DNA of 64,000 bases. Source: Pestalotiopsis fici W106-1 (Eukaryota; Ascomycota; Sordariomycetes; Amphisphaeriales; Sporocadaceae). Location of the stretch: contig NW_006917099.1 of assembly GCF_000516985.1 (NCBI RefSeq), positions 310,001 through 374,000 on the forward strand, in the 5' to 3' direction. The translations under genes were made by a program, and so were the position numbers. Below the pieces are notes generated by a model. That model did no database searches. It was not told where the DNA came from and saw only the letters and a program-made list of their open reading frames with translations. Position 1 is the stretch's first letter, and every line of letters begins with the position of its first letter. Below, piece after piece: positions 13,891 to 25,450 of this stretch.

Positions 13891-14047
13891 ACCTTTTAAA
13901 ATCACCTTTAAAATTACCTTCAAAGTCACCTTTAAAGTCACCTTTAAAGTCACCTTTAAAGTCACCTTTAAAGTCACCTTTAAAGTCACCTTTAAAATCA
14001 CCTTTAAAGTTACCAAAATTATTTTCAAAGTCATCTTTAAAGTCACC
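13891..14047 (+). repeat. 12-bp minisatellite (TCACCTTTAAAG)n
   Basis: About 13 units of TCACCTTTAAAG with a few variants at the ends (ATCACC, TTACC). Almost every unit keeps an intact CpA. Because the period is a multiple of three, the array opens frames on both strands, giving FKVT-type and LKVT-type peptide repeats; these are by-products and not genes. Confidence 0.9.
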
Positions 14048-17000
14048 ATATTTATCTCCGCCAGTTATAATAACGAACCAGCAGAACAGGAAGCTATTAA
14101 TATCGGCTTAACGCAAAAGCCGCTTTAGCTCGGCCGCTTATAGGATTTAAAGCCTTAGCTCGAAATAAATAATTTAAACGTTACCGTTATAAATATTTAC
14201 GAAACGGTTAATCCGAGGCTTAAAGGGTATAGCGGTATTATAAATTTTTAGAAATATTAAAATATTTTTTAAAAAGCCGTAATAGCTAATTTTAGCAAAA
14301 ATTGCTTATTAGCGAAATAATATAATATATTTATATATATATAAGGTGCTTTTGCTTTTTAAATAAATAAGCTAAATAATATTTAAAACGGAACAGATAT
14401 AGCTTTTAAGGCTATAAACCTTATTTTAACGTAGAATTTTACGCGTGTTATTTTTTTTTATAATTTGGGAGTTTTCCTTTATTACCGGTTTTTAAAAATT
14501 CGTAAAATTAGCGATTTAGAGGAAGCTATAGAAATCGCTTTTAAAGCCTTTAAAAAATCCCGCTAAAACTATAATCTTCGAATTCCTGGTTTTATAAAGC
14601 TATTTAACGAATTAAAAGCTATTATAAATAAAAATTTAATAACGAAAAAGGTAAAAATATCCTAAATTTAAATAATAAATAAATAGTCGAATATTTAAAT
14701 TAATATTAAAGCACGTTATATATTAGAGTTATTTATAATAAATATGCTTTTTAAATAATATATAATCCCTATAAATAACGGGCCGGGCTATAGTAACCGT
14801 TACGTTTCTTTAAATCTTAATTAGGCGCGTGGGTAGCTGGCAAATCGGGTGACTAATACTAATATATTATATTTAAATCCGATTATATTATAAACCGGTA
14901 ACTTTAAATTAAATATAGCATTAATAAAATTATAAATAAAATATTATACCCGTAATTCGCTATTATAATTCGAATTACCGTCCGGCCGTTTTTTTTTATA
15001 TTTTAGAAATTAAAAAGTGCCGCTTATATAATTAAATTATTAAATTAAATATAAAATATAAAACGTATTATCGCCGTATTAAAACCTAGGGCTTACCGAG
15101 TCCGAGGGAGAATTATTGACGGTTTAAAATATATTTTATAAATAATAATTTTATAATAAAATAAATTATAAATAAAATTTATTATTTTAATAGCTATATA
15201 AGCGCCGAAAAGCAATAATATTTTAATAAACGATTCGAAAAAGGTTTTAAATTTAAAAACGTTAATATTATTATAAGCTTAATAAAAAAAAAACCGATCC
15301 TAAAAATATAAGCCTTTTTTATTTTAATAATTTAAATTTCCGTAAAAAATATAAACCGGCTTATTAGCTAAAAACCGAAACGGCTTTATTGGCTAAAAAT
15401 TAATAACGTGGTTTTTCGGAATTATATAAAATTCCTTTAGGCAATAAGGTCGGGTCGGATAGGTTTAAATTCTTTAAATTTTTTATGAAGGCTTTATTAC
15501 GATTTTATAACGTTTTTTTTCGGGCTAAAATAAAAATAATTAATATCCGGGAATATATCCGGTATTTATTATTAATAATAATATATTATATAATATCGAT
15601 TAATTTTTAACTTTTTTGCTAAATAAATATATTAAAATAAATGCATTTAAAAATTATATATAATAATACCTTTTGCTTTAAGCTATTTATTATTTTTACT
15701 TATTATTTATATATCGAAAACCTATTTTTTATTATTGCCGGCCTTTATTAATCTATATATATTTTCCCCGAGTTATATTGCCATCCCATACCCTTTTACT
15801 TCGATCGAAATTTTCGCAAATTCTAAAACGATAATATCGAAATTATTATTTAATAAATCGAATAATTTAACGGCAAAAAGGTCGGGGTTTCTTAATAGCT
15901 ATAGTTTTATTTATATCTACGTAGATTCTGGCGCTGTATAAATATTATATTATAGCTATTATAAACGTGGATTTTAGGAAGAATTAGGCCGTATAAAACG
16001 GGGCATATCGCTACCAGGTATTGGCGTAAAGTGGCTTTATTTATAAAAAATGTATTATAGGCGTAGTAAACGTAATATTTACGGAGGAATATGCCGTTAT
16101 ATATTTGAATATGCGTAAATAAAAATAGTAGGCTTATAAAAATAATTAAATAGTAGGGGTATATATAGGATAGAGTTTGCGATATATTCGCTAATAAATA
16201 ATAAGGGATTTAGGTGCAGGTTTTATTTTCCGGAGCTAATATTAACTAAATTTTAATAAATATTATATATAAAAGACTAAAAGGTTAAAAAATAATTATA
16301 AAAGGATTAGCTAAAGGGCGGTTAAAATTGGCTTTTTAAGTAAACGGTTAATATTAAACGGATAAATATTTTAGTTTAGTATCGTTTATATTTACTGCTT
16401 TGCGCATTAATAATCAGAAATATATAAATAAGGCAGAATTTTTAGAAAAGTAAAAAAAAAAAAGCTTAATTATACTAAAAATAAAAAAACTAGCGGCTTA
16501 AATAAATTTAGCGGTAGTTATTTTTAATTCGCTAATAGCCGTATTAGTTTTAATATTGCTTTAAATAATCGTAAAATATAAATATGCTACCGTAAGTGTT
16601 ATAAATAAAAGGTCAAAGAAGATGATATTATAACGCGCTATAAATTATAAAATGCTGGCGTAAATAAGCCCGGTTTAGGAAAATTGCACGATAAGCGTTA
16701 CAAATTTAACCTTTATAATCGTAAAATCTATTATTATATATTATTAAGTATACGCTTAGCCTGGCTTAGCGGGCGGAAGTTAAGAAATAATTAGTATATA
16801 TATATAATTAGGCAGCTGGAAATATTGCTTTTATTATATAATTAACGGGTAATAGGTTTTAAATAATAATGCTTTTTTTTTTTATAAATTTAAATATTTA
16901 TGCCTAGAAAACGTAGGTAAAAAAGAAATATTATAAAGGAATTAAAAGGCGCTATTAAGGGTGGCCTATTTAAATTATAATTAAAAAAGTGATTATATTA

Positions 17001-17929
17001 GCTTAGGTTATAATATATTATATGGAATCGCTAAACGAAAAAAGATAAATTGCGATAAAGCGGTTTTATTTTAATAAATTATCGCAATAATAAATATTTT
17101 AAATTATAATTTATATATATATACTTAAGCTTATATATGTATTTAATTATTCGAATATAACTATAATATAGCTTTTAAAATCGTATATATAAATATGCCT
17201 TTTTTATGCTTTATTTATTTTTATTTTTATATTTAATTATTTATTATTCTATATAATAATTAATTATTATAACCTAGCTAAAAACGAATAGCTATAGCTA
17301 TATTTTAGTTATTATATAATAAAGCGCTAATAATTTAAGCTTATTTTAATTATTGCTAATAATATTTTTTAATTTTTAAAAATAAAATACTTTTATATAA
17401 TATTTATAAAATATATATTTAAATTATAGCCTTATATTATATATATATATTTTTAGGAAAAATACGCATAAATATAATTTCTACCAAATAGCTATAGCTA
17501 CGGCGGGACTATAAACCTAATTTAAAAAACCTGACCGACCCTTATAATACCGTGTATTATTATGCTTTATTATTATTAGCGTTTTTATTTACCTGAATTT
17601 ATTATTACCGAAAGCGATTTTAAAATAAATTAAAGCAGATATTAAGGGATTCGATAAATTTCGAAGTTTTATAGGTTATATTTTTTATATTAAAAATGCC
17701 ACGGAGCACTTTTTAAATTTTTGTTTTTTGTTAATTTATTTAGAGGATAAGATTTTTCCGATCCGTAATCGCTAAAATAAAAAATATAGCTTTTCGAAAG
17801 CTTATTAAATATAAAAAATATAAATATATTTATAAATAAAATAAAATACGCAAAATAAAAAATATAATTTTTTTACGAAAATAGGTATAATAAATATATT
17901 TTTTAAAAAATTTCCGACGGTTAATAAGG

Positions 17930-18900
17930 GCCAAATAAAGGCCACGCTCGACTTTCTTGCTAAAAAATTAAATCTTCCAAACGCTAAAAAATCGGCGAAA
18001 ATCTGGGTTTTATGCCCCGAGTATATTTTCGATAAGGACTAAGGTATATAAAAGCCTTTATAAACGTAGCTATATTTTATAAATTATAAATACGATTAGC
18101 AAAATAAAACGGAATTAAAAAATTACCTAAAGATGGAAATACGCGCTAGCGTAGCAATAAAACGCCACACAAGACCTTTTTTAAGCGCGAGCCCGATGCT
18201 AACTTCAGCTTTAGAAAACGAATTTCTCGGGAGCTTCGAACCATTATATAAAAGCGTTTAAACAAAAAGACCGCATAATCATCCGGCCCAAATATAACGA
18301 TTAATTATAAACGCTTATAATATTATAGCTATTTTACCGTATATATTTATAAGCCGATAATTATAAGAGCCTTTAATAAAGGCCGAGGTCGATAATAAAG
18401 TAATAAAAAACACCGTAATAATATTTAAATTAGTAACGCTTTAAGTTATAAAAATAAATTTGGAGCTTCCGCCAAATAAACGTTTTCGGCGGGATAAATT
18501 AAACGCAAACCTAGCCGTTTTAAAAACGGCTAATAATATCGGTTTATATAATGCGCCTGGGAATTCGATAAGGACGGTTATTTTTTAGGCGTAGCTTCGG
18601 GTACGACAGCCTGATTCTAACGGCACCTAAGCTTCCCGTCGGATATAATATAATTGCTCCAAATAACCTTATTATACCGGAATTAGCGAAACTAAATTTT
18701 AAATTTCCCATAAAAAAAAGCGGAAAATGGTAAAGGAAGAATATAAAAAAGGAAAAAAGCTTTTAGTTATATTAGCAAAAAATTTCGAAATAAATATAAT
18801 AAATCTATATACCCGATTTTAGCTTCGGAAAATTAATTTTATAAAAGCTTTGCATTATTATATATTGTATAAAAGTGCTCGCAAAACCAAGCGCGTAATT
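17930..18900 (+). pseudogene. Decayed ORF of unknown function
   Basis: In one plus-strand frame the sequence reads as a protein with stops only of RIP type (TAA/TAG). There is a stop-free run from about 17930 to 18040, including KKLNLPNAKKSAKIW and LCPEYIFDKD. A second run begins at the ATG 18133 (MEIRASVAIKRH) and is open for some 42 codons. Coding-like stretches such as LPPNKRFRRDKLNAN (around 18460-18500) and KKRKMVKEEYKKGKK (around 18715-18760) follow. Amino-acid usage is far more balanced than in the flanking AT-rich noise. I recognise no domain. It converges on the zinc-finger/Ulp1 relic and may belong to the same element. Both ends are approximate. Confidence 0.5.
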
Positions 18901-21345
18901 ACGTTAATTACTATTGTGCTATTGCCTATAGCCAGATTTATCTAAAGTTGGGATCCTTATTCGATCTCGCTATTACCATCCTTGCCCTTGTTATCCGCGA
19001 TACTCCGGTGTAGGCAGATCTTTTCGTAAAGGATAAGGCCGTTTTTTATTAAAGCGCGCTATTTATAATATCGGCATTTAAAGTGTATAGCCGTATAATG
19101 TTTTTTAATTCTTTCCGGTTTATACGTTTTCGAATAAACAAAATAAATTAATTTGCCATCCACCTCCTTTTTGCTTTAAAATAGAGGCAATTTGCTATAA
19201 TTCGAAACCGGTAAAATAGGCTTTTAAGCCGGAGGGGCTGGCTTTTATGCCGGAAAAGCAGACTTTTTAACGTAAAAAAATGGATAAATCCCGTCCGCAG
19301 GAGCTAATGGTACGTTACCAAAGCTAAGGACCGTTTGCTTAGCTGGGGACTTCTTGAGGGCAGCTAATACATCCTTAATAACGGTTGCTGGCTTCTCCGA
19401 GTCCTTAGCTGGCTTTTAAAAATTAAGCATTAGATTTTAAAGCGGTGGAAAAAAAGGTGCCGGAGGTTTCTAAGTATTGGATTCGTGATTACTTAGCGCC
19501 GGCATTATACGGATAAAGGAGTTTTAACCAAGCTAATTCCAGACGCGTTTTTGCCAAAAATCCCAAATATTGTTTTAATAATAAATACCGCCCCGAACGA
19601 GGACTATAAGGTTACTTAGGATATATAGACTACAGCTAACGCCGTTATATTAACAAAAAACCGTTTTTAGGTTTAGCGTTAGGATTAGGACGTTTTAACC
19701 AAGCTAGCGCAGATATTAATACATATTTTTAAGGGTTCGCTTATATTGCATAAAAATCGGAGCTTGGCGCTATGAATCCGCGATAATAATAATATTAGTT
19801 ACGCGATTATAAATGGCTAGAAACTAATGGTCCGCGCCTTTAAGACGAAGAGAACTGGTACTAGCCATAAAGGCCACTTTTTGTGCGTTTATATGATTAT
19901 TTCTCCTAAATCGCAAAGCTGGATGGAAAATAGTATTAAGATTGGCGTAAGTATTAAGCAAAATGCCCGCGTCCTTTTCGTAGATTATATGCTGTGGCGA
20001 GATGTTGCGGAAGATTTCGAATATTTGCCCTTTTAGGTCCTTTTGTTGTAATTATTCCCGCCGAGCTATATGCACCTCCGAGTTCCAGCGGTTTGAAATA
20101 AGCTGGAACTAATGATCTTGCTATAGCTTAGGAGTCGGGCCCAGCTTTTGCCAATTGCCTTCGTATGCTAAACTACTAAATATGAGTTTTGTGTTTTGTC
20201 TCGATAGCTAAAGGGGACGGTAATTAAAATCTATTAGGATGTTATACGTCGTAATTCGGGACGGGATTTCCGTTAAACCATCCTAGTAAAGGGAAAGGGA
20301 GGTAGGAGAAGCAGCCGCGGGAGTGCTAATGGTATTTTGCGAGGAGGTCTGGGAAGGCAAAGGGGAAGCAGAATGGTAGGCAGAATTAAAAGCAGTTTGG
20401 AAAATACTAATATCGCTAGGAGTATGAGTGCTAAAAATAGCATTTAAAATTATACCGAGATAAGCAGCAGAAGCGGTATTTAAAGAGGAAACGGAAGCTA
20501 AACTAGCGATATTAGCGATACCAGCGATACCAGCGATATTAGCGATACTAAAAGCACTAAAAGCACTAAAAGCACTAAAAGTATTAAAAGCAAAAATTAA
20601 AGCGCCGTCACCTAAAGCGTTAAATTTAATCGAATATCCCCTTTTAGTTAAAGTTTTAATAAGCGATTTTTAAGCTGCGGGCTTTAAATGCGGTAGAGAG
20701 AAGGCGGTAAATATAAAATAAAATAAATTCGCGACTTTATTATTATTAGCGCTTTTTTGCTTTTTTTTTATAAGTTTATTTTTAGGTAGCGTTACCGGCC
20801 GTTTTAGGTAATTAAGCTTATGCCTTTAATATATTTTATTTTTGCTTTATTTTTTAAAGTTTCGTCCGTAATAAAGGCATTTAATATAGCTGGTTTTGCG
20901 GTATTTTATAAAATCGCGATTTCGAATAGCAATATAATCGTAAGCTTTATATTTAAATTTATCCGGCTATACGATTAATTCCGGCTTTTTTATGCACCCC
21001 TTTTGGTATTTCGCGCGCGCTATAGCGTTATAAAATTTCGTTTTATAATTTAGATATTATATATAGGTTTTGCGGTAATTTATAAGGTGTAGCTTTTAAG
21101 TAAAGGATTAGCTGCAGGCTTTATAATTATGGCGATATAGCTATACGACTAATTCCGGCTTTTTTATATATTTTTTTTAATATTTCGCGCGCGCTATAAT
21201 ATTAGGGAATTCCGCTTTATAACCCGGATAAATAATATAGTTTTTGCAATATAAATCGAGATTTGATTTTATGGTAAAATAATAGCCGCATTTATCGTAT
21301 TCGTGAGGACGCTCCGGATTATTTAGGTTTAAGATTAGGCATGTT
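18860..21345 (-). pseudogene. RIP-decayed zinc-finger / Ulp1-like protease / zinc-finger gene
   Basis: One minus-strand frame runs without frameshift from at least 21299 to 19016 (761 codons). Order: zinc fingers at about 21299-20900; Lys-rich, then Ser/Ala-rich low-complexity linker (20890-20290); a Ulp1/SENP-like C48 peptidase (about 20050-19560); Pro/Lys linker; two fingers (19145-19014). First-finger spacing is C-x2-C-x3-F-x5-L-x2-H-x3-H, with ligand codons at 21299, 21290, 21251 and 21239; others are C2HC (for example 21056, 21047, 21008, 20996). Many ligand codons read TAT/TAC, which is what RIP makes of TGT/TGC or CAT/CAC. Protease triad: His 19829 (then a stop at the usual Trp, then FLAIYN), Asp 19778 in IIIADS, Cys 19634 in YNGVSC, with a TAA six residues before it where the family has Gln. 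Known family: SUMO/ubiquitin-like deconjugating proteases, also carried by some DNA transposons. Now non-functional. N-terminal start and end are approximate. Confidence 0.75.
20892..21345 (-). repeat. 174-bp tandem modules, two zinc fingers each
   Basis: Copies begin (plus-strand reading) at 20892, 21066 and 21240 with GGTTTTGCGG, GGTTTTGCGG and its GTTTTTGCAA variant, exactly 174 bp (58 codons) apart. Each complete unit encodes one C2HC finger and one C2H2 finger on the minus strand. The third copy is recognisable only in its first half. Confidence 0.8.
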
Positions 21346-23280
21346 ATTTTTTAGTATTATATAATATTATTTTTGTAAAAAAACGCTAATATATAATACT
21401 TATAAATATATTTAAAAGTATTTTTTTAAAATTTTTTATCGCTTTTTGCTTTATTTACGGTAAATAATCGATTAGGCGGTATTATAACCGTAAGCGAGTT
21501 TTGCCTAAACGTATTTTTTATAACGCTTATATTAAATATTTATTTATTTTTAAAAAAAAGGATTTTTTTTAATCGAGGGCACGCTTTTAAATATGTTAAT
21601 AGGCTTTTCGCGCCCTAACCTTTAAATCTAGCGGTATTATATCTCGTCGACGTTTTAATATAAAGATTTACCGGGAAGCACGAAACGGATCGCGGTTATA
21701 AGGCGCCCGATATTTCTTTAAACGGTTAATGGGTAATTTTAGACGGCTTAATTAGTAAGCTAAAAGTTTAAATTAAAGTTTAATTATTATAAGTAAAAAT
21801 AAGCGACCGGGTTAAAGCTTTTATTGCCGGGTTTTTTTTTTTAGCCGAAGCTTATAATTATATTATAAATTTTTTTATTAATATTAATTATTAATAAAAA
21901 GTTTTATTATTAAACGAATGGGATGCCGAATGAGTTTAAAATTAGTTATTAAATATAGCTATTATTTGCGCCGGTTAGAAATGCGATTTTATTTTTGGTT
22001 TGCTAGATTATACCGTATTAAAGATAAGCATATACGAAAAATAAAGATTATTAGGTTTTTTTAGAAAAATAGCCCTGATTAGCCGAGGCTTTTCCGTATA
22101 TTTTTATTAATTTATTAAGCTTATAGCGGAAAAAAGCTGTGTAAAAAGCTTAATTTTAGCGTTATTTTTCGGTTTTAGGTTTGGAAAGGTGATAAAACGG
22201 AAAAAAGACGAATTTTCCGGAGTAGTCGGGATTTTAAATGCAGTATAAGTTATGGAATTTGTTAAGCGTAAGCTTATAATTTTTGGTTATTTTTTAATAT
22301 TAGTTATATAATCGCAAGCCTTCCGCGGCTGGATTATCGCTTATTGATTAGTGAGCTTTTTGGAAATTTCGGCTTCGAAACAGCTGTTGATTAGAAAATA
22401 AGTCTAATAAATCTTTAATATACGGCGATTTATTTGCCGTGCGAAACGTTTAAAAAACGGCTTCGGCTTTTGCCGGCGAAAGATTTAATTAACGTTAATA
22501 TCGAATATTATGGGAAGCCGTATTATTAATAATCGTGCTAATAGTTTTAATATTTATTAAAGCATTAAAATAAAGTTTTAGTTTATTTTGCTATTAGATA
22601 ATATCCGCAGAATTAGTCGTAGCCCGCAAAATGCGTCCGGCAAAAGGCATAGCTATAATCGGATAATAACCGTGGAGCTAATTTAAGCCCTAAAAAACGA
22701 TTTAAAGGTTTTCCCGGTTATTAAAGCCTATAAACGGGGAATAATATAGGATTTTTTTTTTTATTATTTAAACGAACCTACCTAAAGGCATTTTATACTT
22801 TAATAAAAAGAAATAAAAGCTTACGAATTTTTTTTAAAATATATTATAAATTAATATATTTATAGCGGAAGCTAAAGCCGTTTTTTACGCTTTCGTCGTT
22901 TTTTATTAAGGTAAAAAAGCCGCGGACGTATATATATATTTTATCGATAAAATTAATAAGCTTTTGGCTATTAAACGCGAAATTATAGTAATTTTAATTT
23001 TTTATAATAATTTATTATATAAAATTTTATATTTATTTTATAATATTATTTTTTATATTTAAAAATATATAATATTTATATATATTTTTTTTTTAGATTT
23101 TTTATCGGTTTATTAATAATAAGTAAGGCAGCGGTCGTTTTTAAAGGTTATTTCTTTAGAATTAGTTAGGGCTAAAATAAACCTTTTTTATAAATTCGAT
23201 TATTTCGGGAGCTTTAAAAGCGCCGGCAAGCTCGTTTTTAAGCTTATTTTTAAATTAATTATTATCGTCGATATAATTTA
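21346..23280. other. RIP-mutated DNA, no legible gene
   Basis: Upstream (minus-strand sense) of the zinc-finger/Ulp1 relic. Strongly mutated; I could not extend the zinc-finger frame convincingly beyond about 21345. A slightly less mutated patch at about 22180-22400 contains TpG but no readable protein. Confidence 0.6.
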
Positions 23281-25450
23281 AATTTAGCTAATCGGCCTCG
23301 ACGTGGCTATCGGAATGGACGCTCGCATCGGCCTAACCGGGATTAGGCTCGCCGGCGTGGATTTTATTTTATTAAGAGGATATAACTATTAAAATAAAAT
23401 ATTAGCAGATAAATATAAAGATTTGGTAAAAATATAATATAAAAGTAAATATAAATATTAAATAAAATTAATTTTATTTATACCGTGTTTAGGAAATTGG
23501 AAAGGTATAAAAAACGCCGGAGCGGTTTAAGATTAATAAGAATTTAGATTTATTAAAATAGGTAATAAAATTATTAATAAAAAATAGCTTAGGAGACTCG
23601 AATTTAATAATCCTGTTTTAATTAGTTGAGTCCGAGACCGTGGAATATTAGACTTACCAAAAACGTGGATAAAAGGACGTGGATAATAGGACTTATATCT
23701 AGTGAGACCTAATTAGAAAAACCTTGGATGGCTTAATTCTAGTTAGATTAGATTTAAGAAATAAAGGGATTGCCGATTTACTAAATAAATAGTTTAAGTT
23801 AAATATGAAAGTGCAAATCGTAAAAATCCTTAACTACCTTAATAATTTAACCAACTAGTGAGATTAAGGTTAAAATCGTTAGGTAAAATAAATTTATAAG
23901 TATTAATTAAGTATATATAAAAAATACTAGCTTTAAGAGATTTGCGCTTATTAATTGTAATAGCTGGATATTAAAACTTACGATAATGAAGTCTTTTAAT
24001 ATGCTAAACAAATATTAATGAAAATATATATGAGCAGGTGCTGGCTTAATAATTTTAATTAAATAACTAAAGATAGGTAAAACCGGCAAAATAAGTTGCA
24101 ATTAGTAGTAAATTAAAAGTCAATAAGGTTCTAATATACTTACAAATCCGATAAAAATAAATAAAACGAAAGCCTTGGGCAAAACGGATCTAAAAAACCA
24201 CTAAATTAAAAACGAAAGACGTAAATACCCAAATGCTATAAAGGTTAAAGGCCTAATAAATTATTTAAATACCTATTATTTATAATAAAATATAACCTGA
24301 GATATATACGTTATATAGCTAAGATTGCCTTTATTTATTAGAGACTATTATATTTGATATATTTTTTATTAATACGGTAATATTTTTTTTTCGCTTGGTT
24401 TTTAATATTTATATTAAATATATTATTATAAAGCCGTAAATAAACGCTATAAAATAAAGATTATATAAAAATCGTTTATATATGATAAAACCGATAAGCG
24501 GGTGAGATTTAATTGGTTAACCTATATTCGATATTTATCGTTTTGAAATTATAGTTTAATCCGGCATATTACATAGTGTTTTGCAACCTGGCATTATTAA
24601 ATTAGTATTTTTTTTAAATTAGTTTATAAATTTTCCATATATTATGGAAATATATAAATGCTGCCTGGTTTAATTAATCCCAATCTCTAGCATTACTTTT
24701 GCAGCAAGTTATGGTTTATAAGTTAGTTGTGGTTAGATATCACTTTACAAAGCTTTATATATACCAATCTATCTTTAATAATACCTTATACACATACCAT
24801 TACGCTATAAATTTATACTTACGACCTGCTTTTTAATATAAAATAAACGACGGTATAATGGGAAATTTTATATATAACGGGTATATATTAAGATCCACTC
24901 CCACTAAATTTTTAACTTTAAATCTGCTATTAGGCGGTGGTTAGCCGGCAGCGTCTAAGACCTTTAAATATAGTTCGGACGGATTAAATGCTTTTAAACG
25001 GGTTATGTTTTTAACCGGACTAATCTAGATTTTATCGACTTAGCGATAAGTGTGCATCTATAAGGAAAATTATACGTACATAATAAAAAAAAAAGTTTAT
25101 ATATAACAGACTAAAGTGGTCTATTATCTAAATAGATATATTGCCCCACTATAACGGCACGGCTAGCGGGTTTAAAATTTAAACTTTAAACAGCCTACTA
25201 AACTCTATTTCTAATAACCGTTAGCCAGCTTAGCTTTAAGCTTTAATAAACAATAATTCCATTATAAACAGCTTTAATCCATTATATATCTAATTTGCGC
25301 ACCTAGCCGATTAACTCCCATTTTCAATCTACAAAATCAAAAACCCATCCATTACGTCCGATGCCGTTGGCGTGTCCACGCAGATTCTTTATTTGCCACC
25401 TTGCATCCGGATTCCACTTATATCCCGATAGCGAAAAAAAAGCGCATTAT
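23280..25450. other. Weakly mutated islands inside the RIP block
   Basis: Compared with its surroundings this stretch keeps many CpA and TpG steps, notably 23285-23360 (GC-rich, with the perfect hairpin GCCTAACCGGGATTAGGC near 23330), 23600-24200, 24540-24760 and 24900-25440. No long open frame, RNA gene or known repeat end is recognisable. The islands may be late insertions, single-copy DNA captured by the block, or older sequence that diverged too far to trigger RIP again. Confidence 0.45.

Larger units (their letters stand above)
6263..17900. other. RIP-mutated AT-rich DNA, no legible gene
   Basis: Gene-free. All six frames are interrupted by closely spaced TAA/TAG codons. TAT/ATA runs alternate with short CG-containing words, and CpA/TpG is rare. 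The 60-codon frame at 8594-8776 is a chance opening of Ile/Phe/Asn. A minus-strand Gypsy-type relic was sought and not secured; the plus-strand frame around 8220-8400 is vaguely reverse-transcriptase-like but below what I can support. Simple repeats at 9037-9072, 9569-9613 and 13891-14047 are listed separately. A pyrimidine-rich tract lies at about 9085-9150. Confidence 0.7.

Noticed and set aside
13816..14128. Two repetitive open frames (FKVT- and LKVT-type) on opposite strands
   Set aside because: Both are created by the 12-bp minisatellite, wh​ose period is a multiple of three.
19827..20036. Open plus-strand frame of 69 codons starting ATG in the least AT-rich part of the block
   Set aside because: It is exactly antisense to the decayed protease domain; its ATG is the complement of the catalytic His codon. 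A shadow, not a gene.
20505..20591. 9-bp tandem repeats as a CRISPR-like or regulatory array
   Set aside because: Contiguous units without spacers; in the minus-strand frame they encode the Ser/Ala/Ile low-complexity linker of the decayed protease gene.
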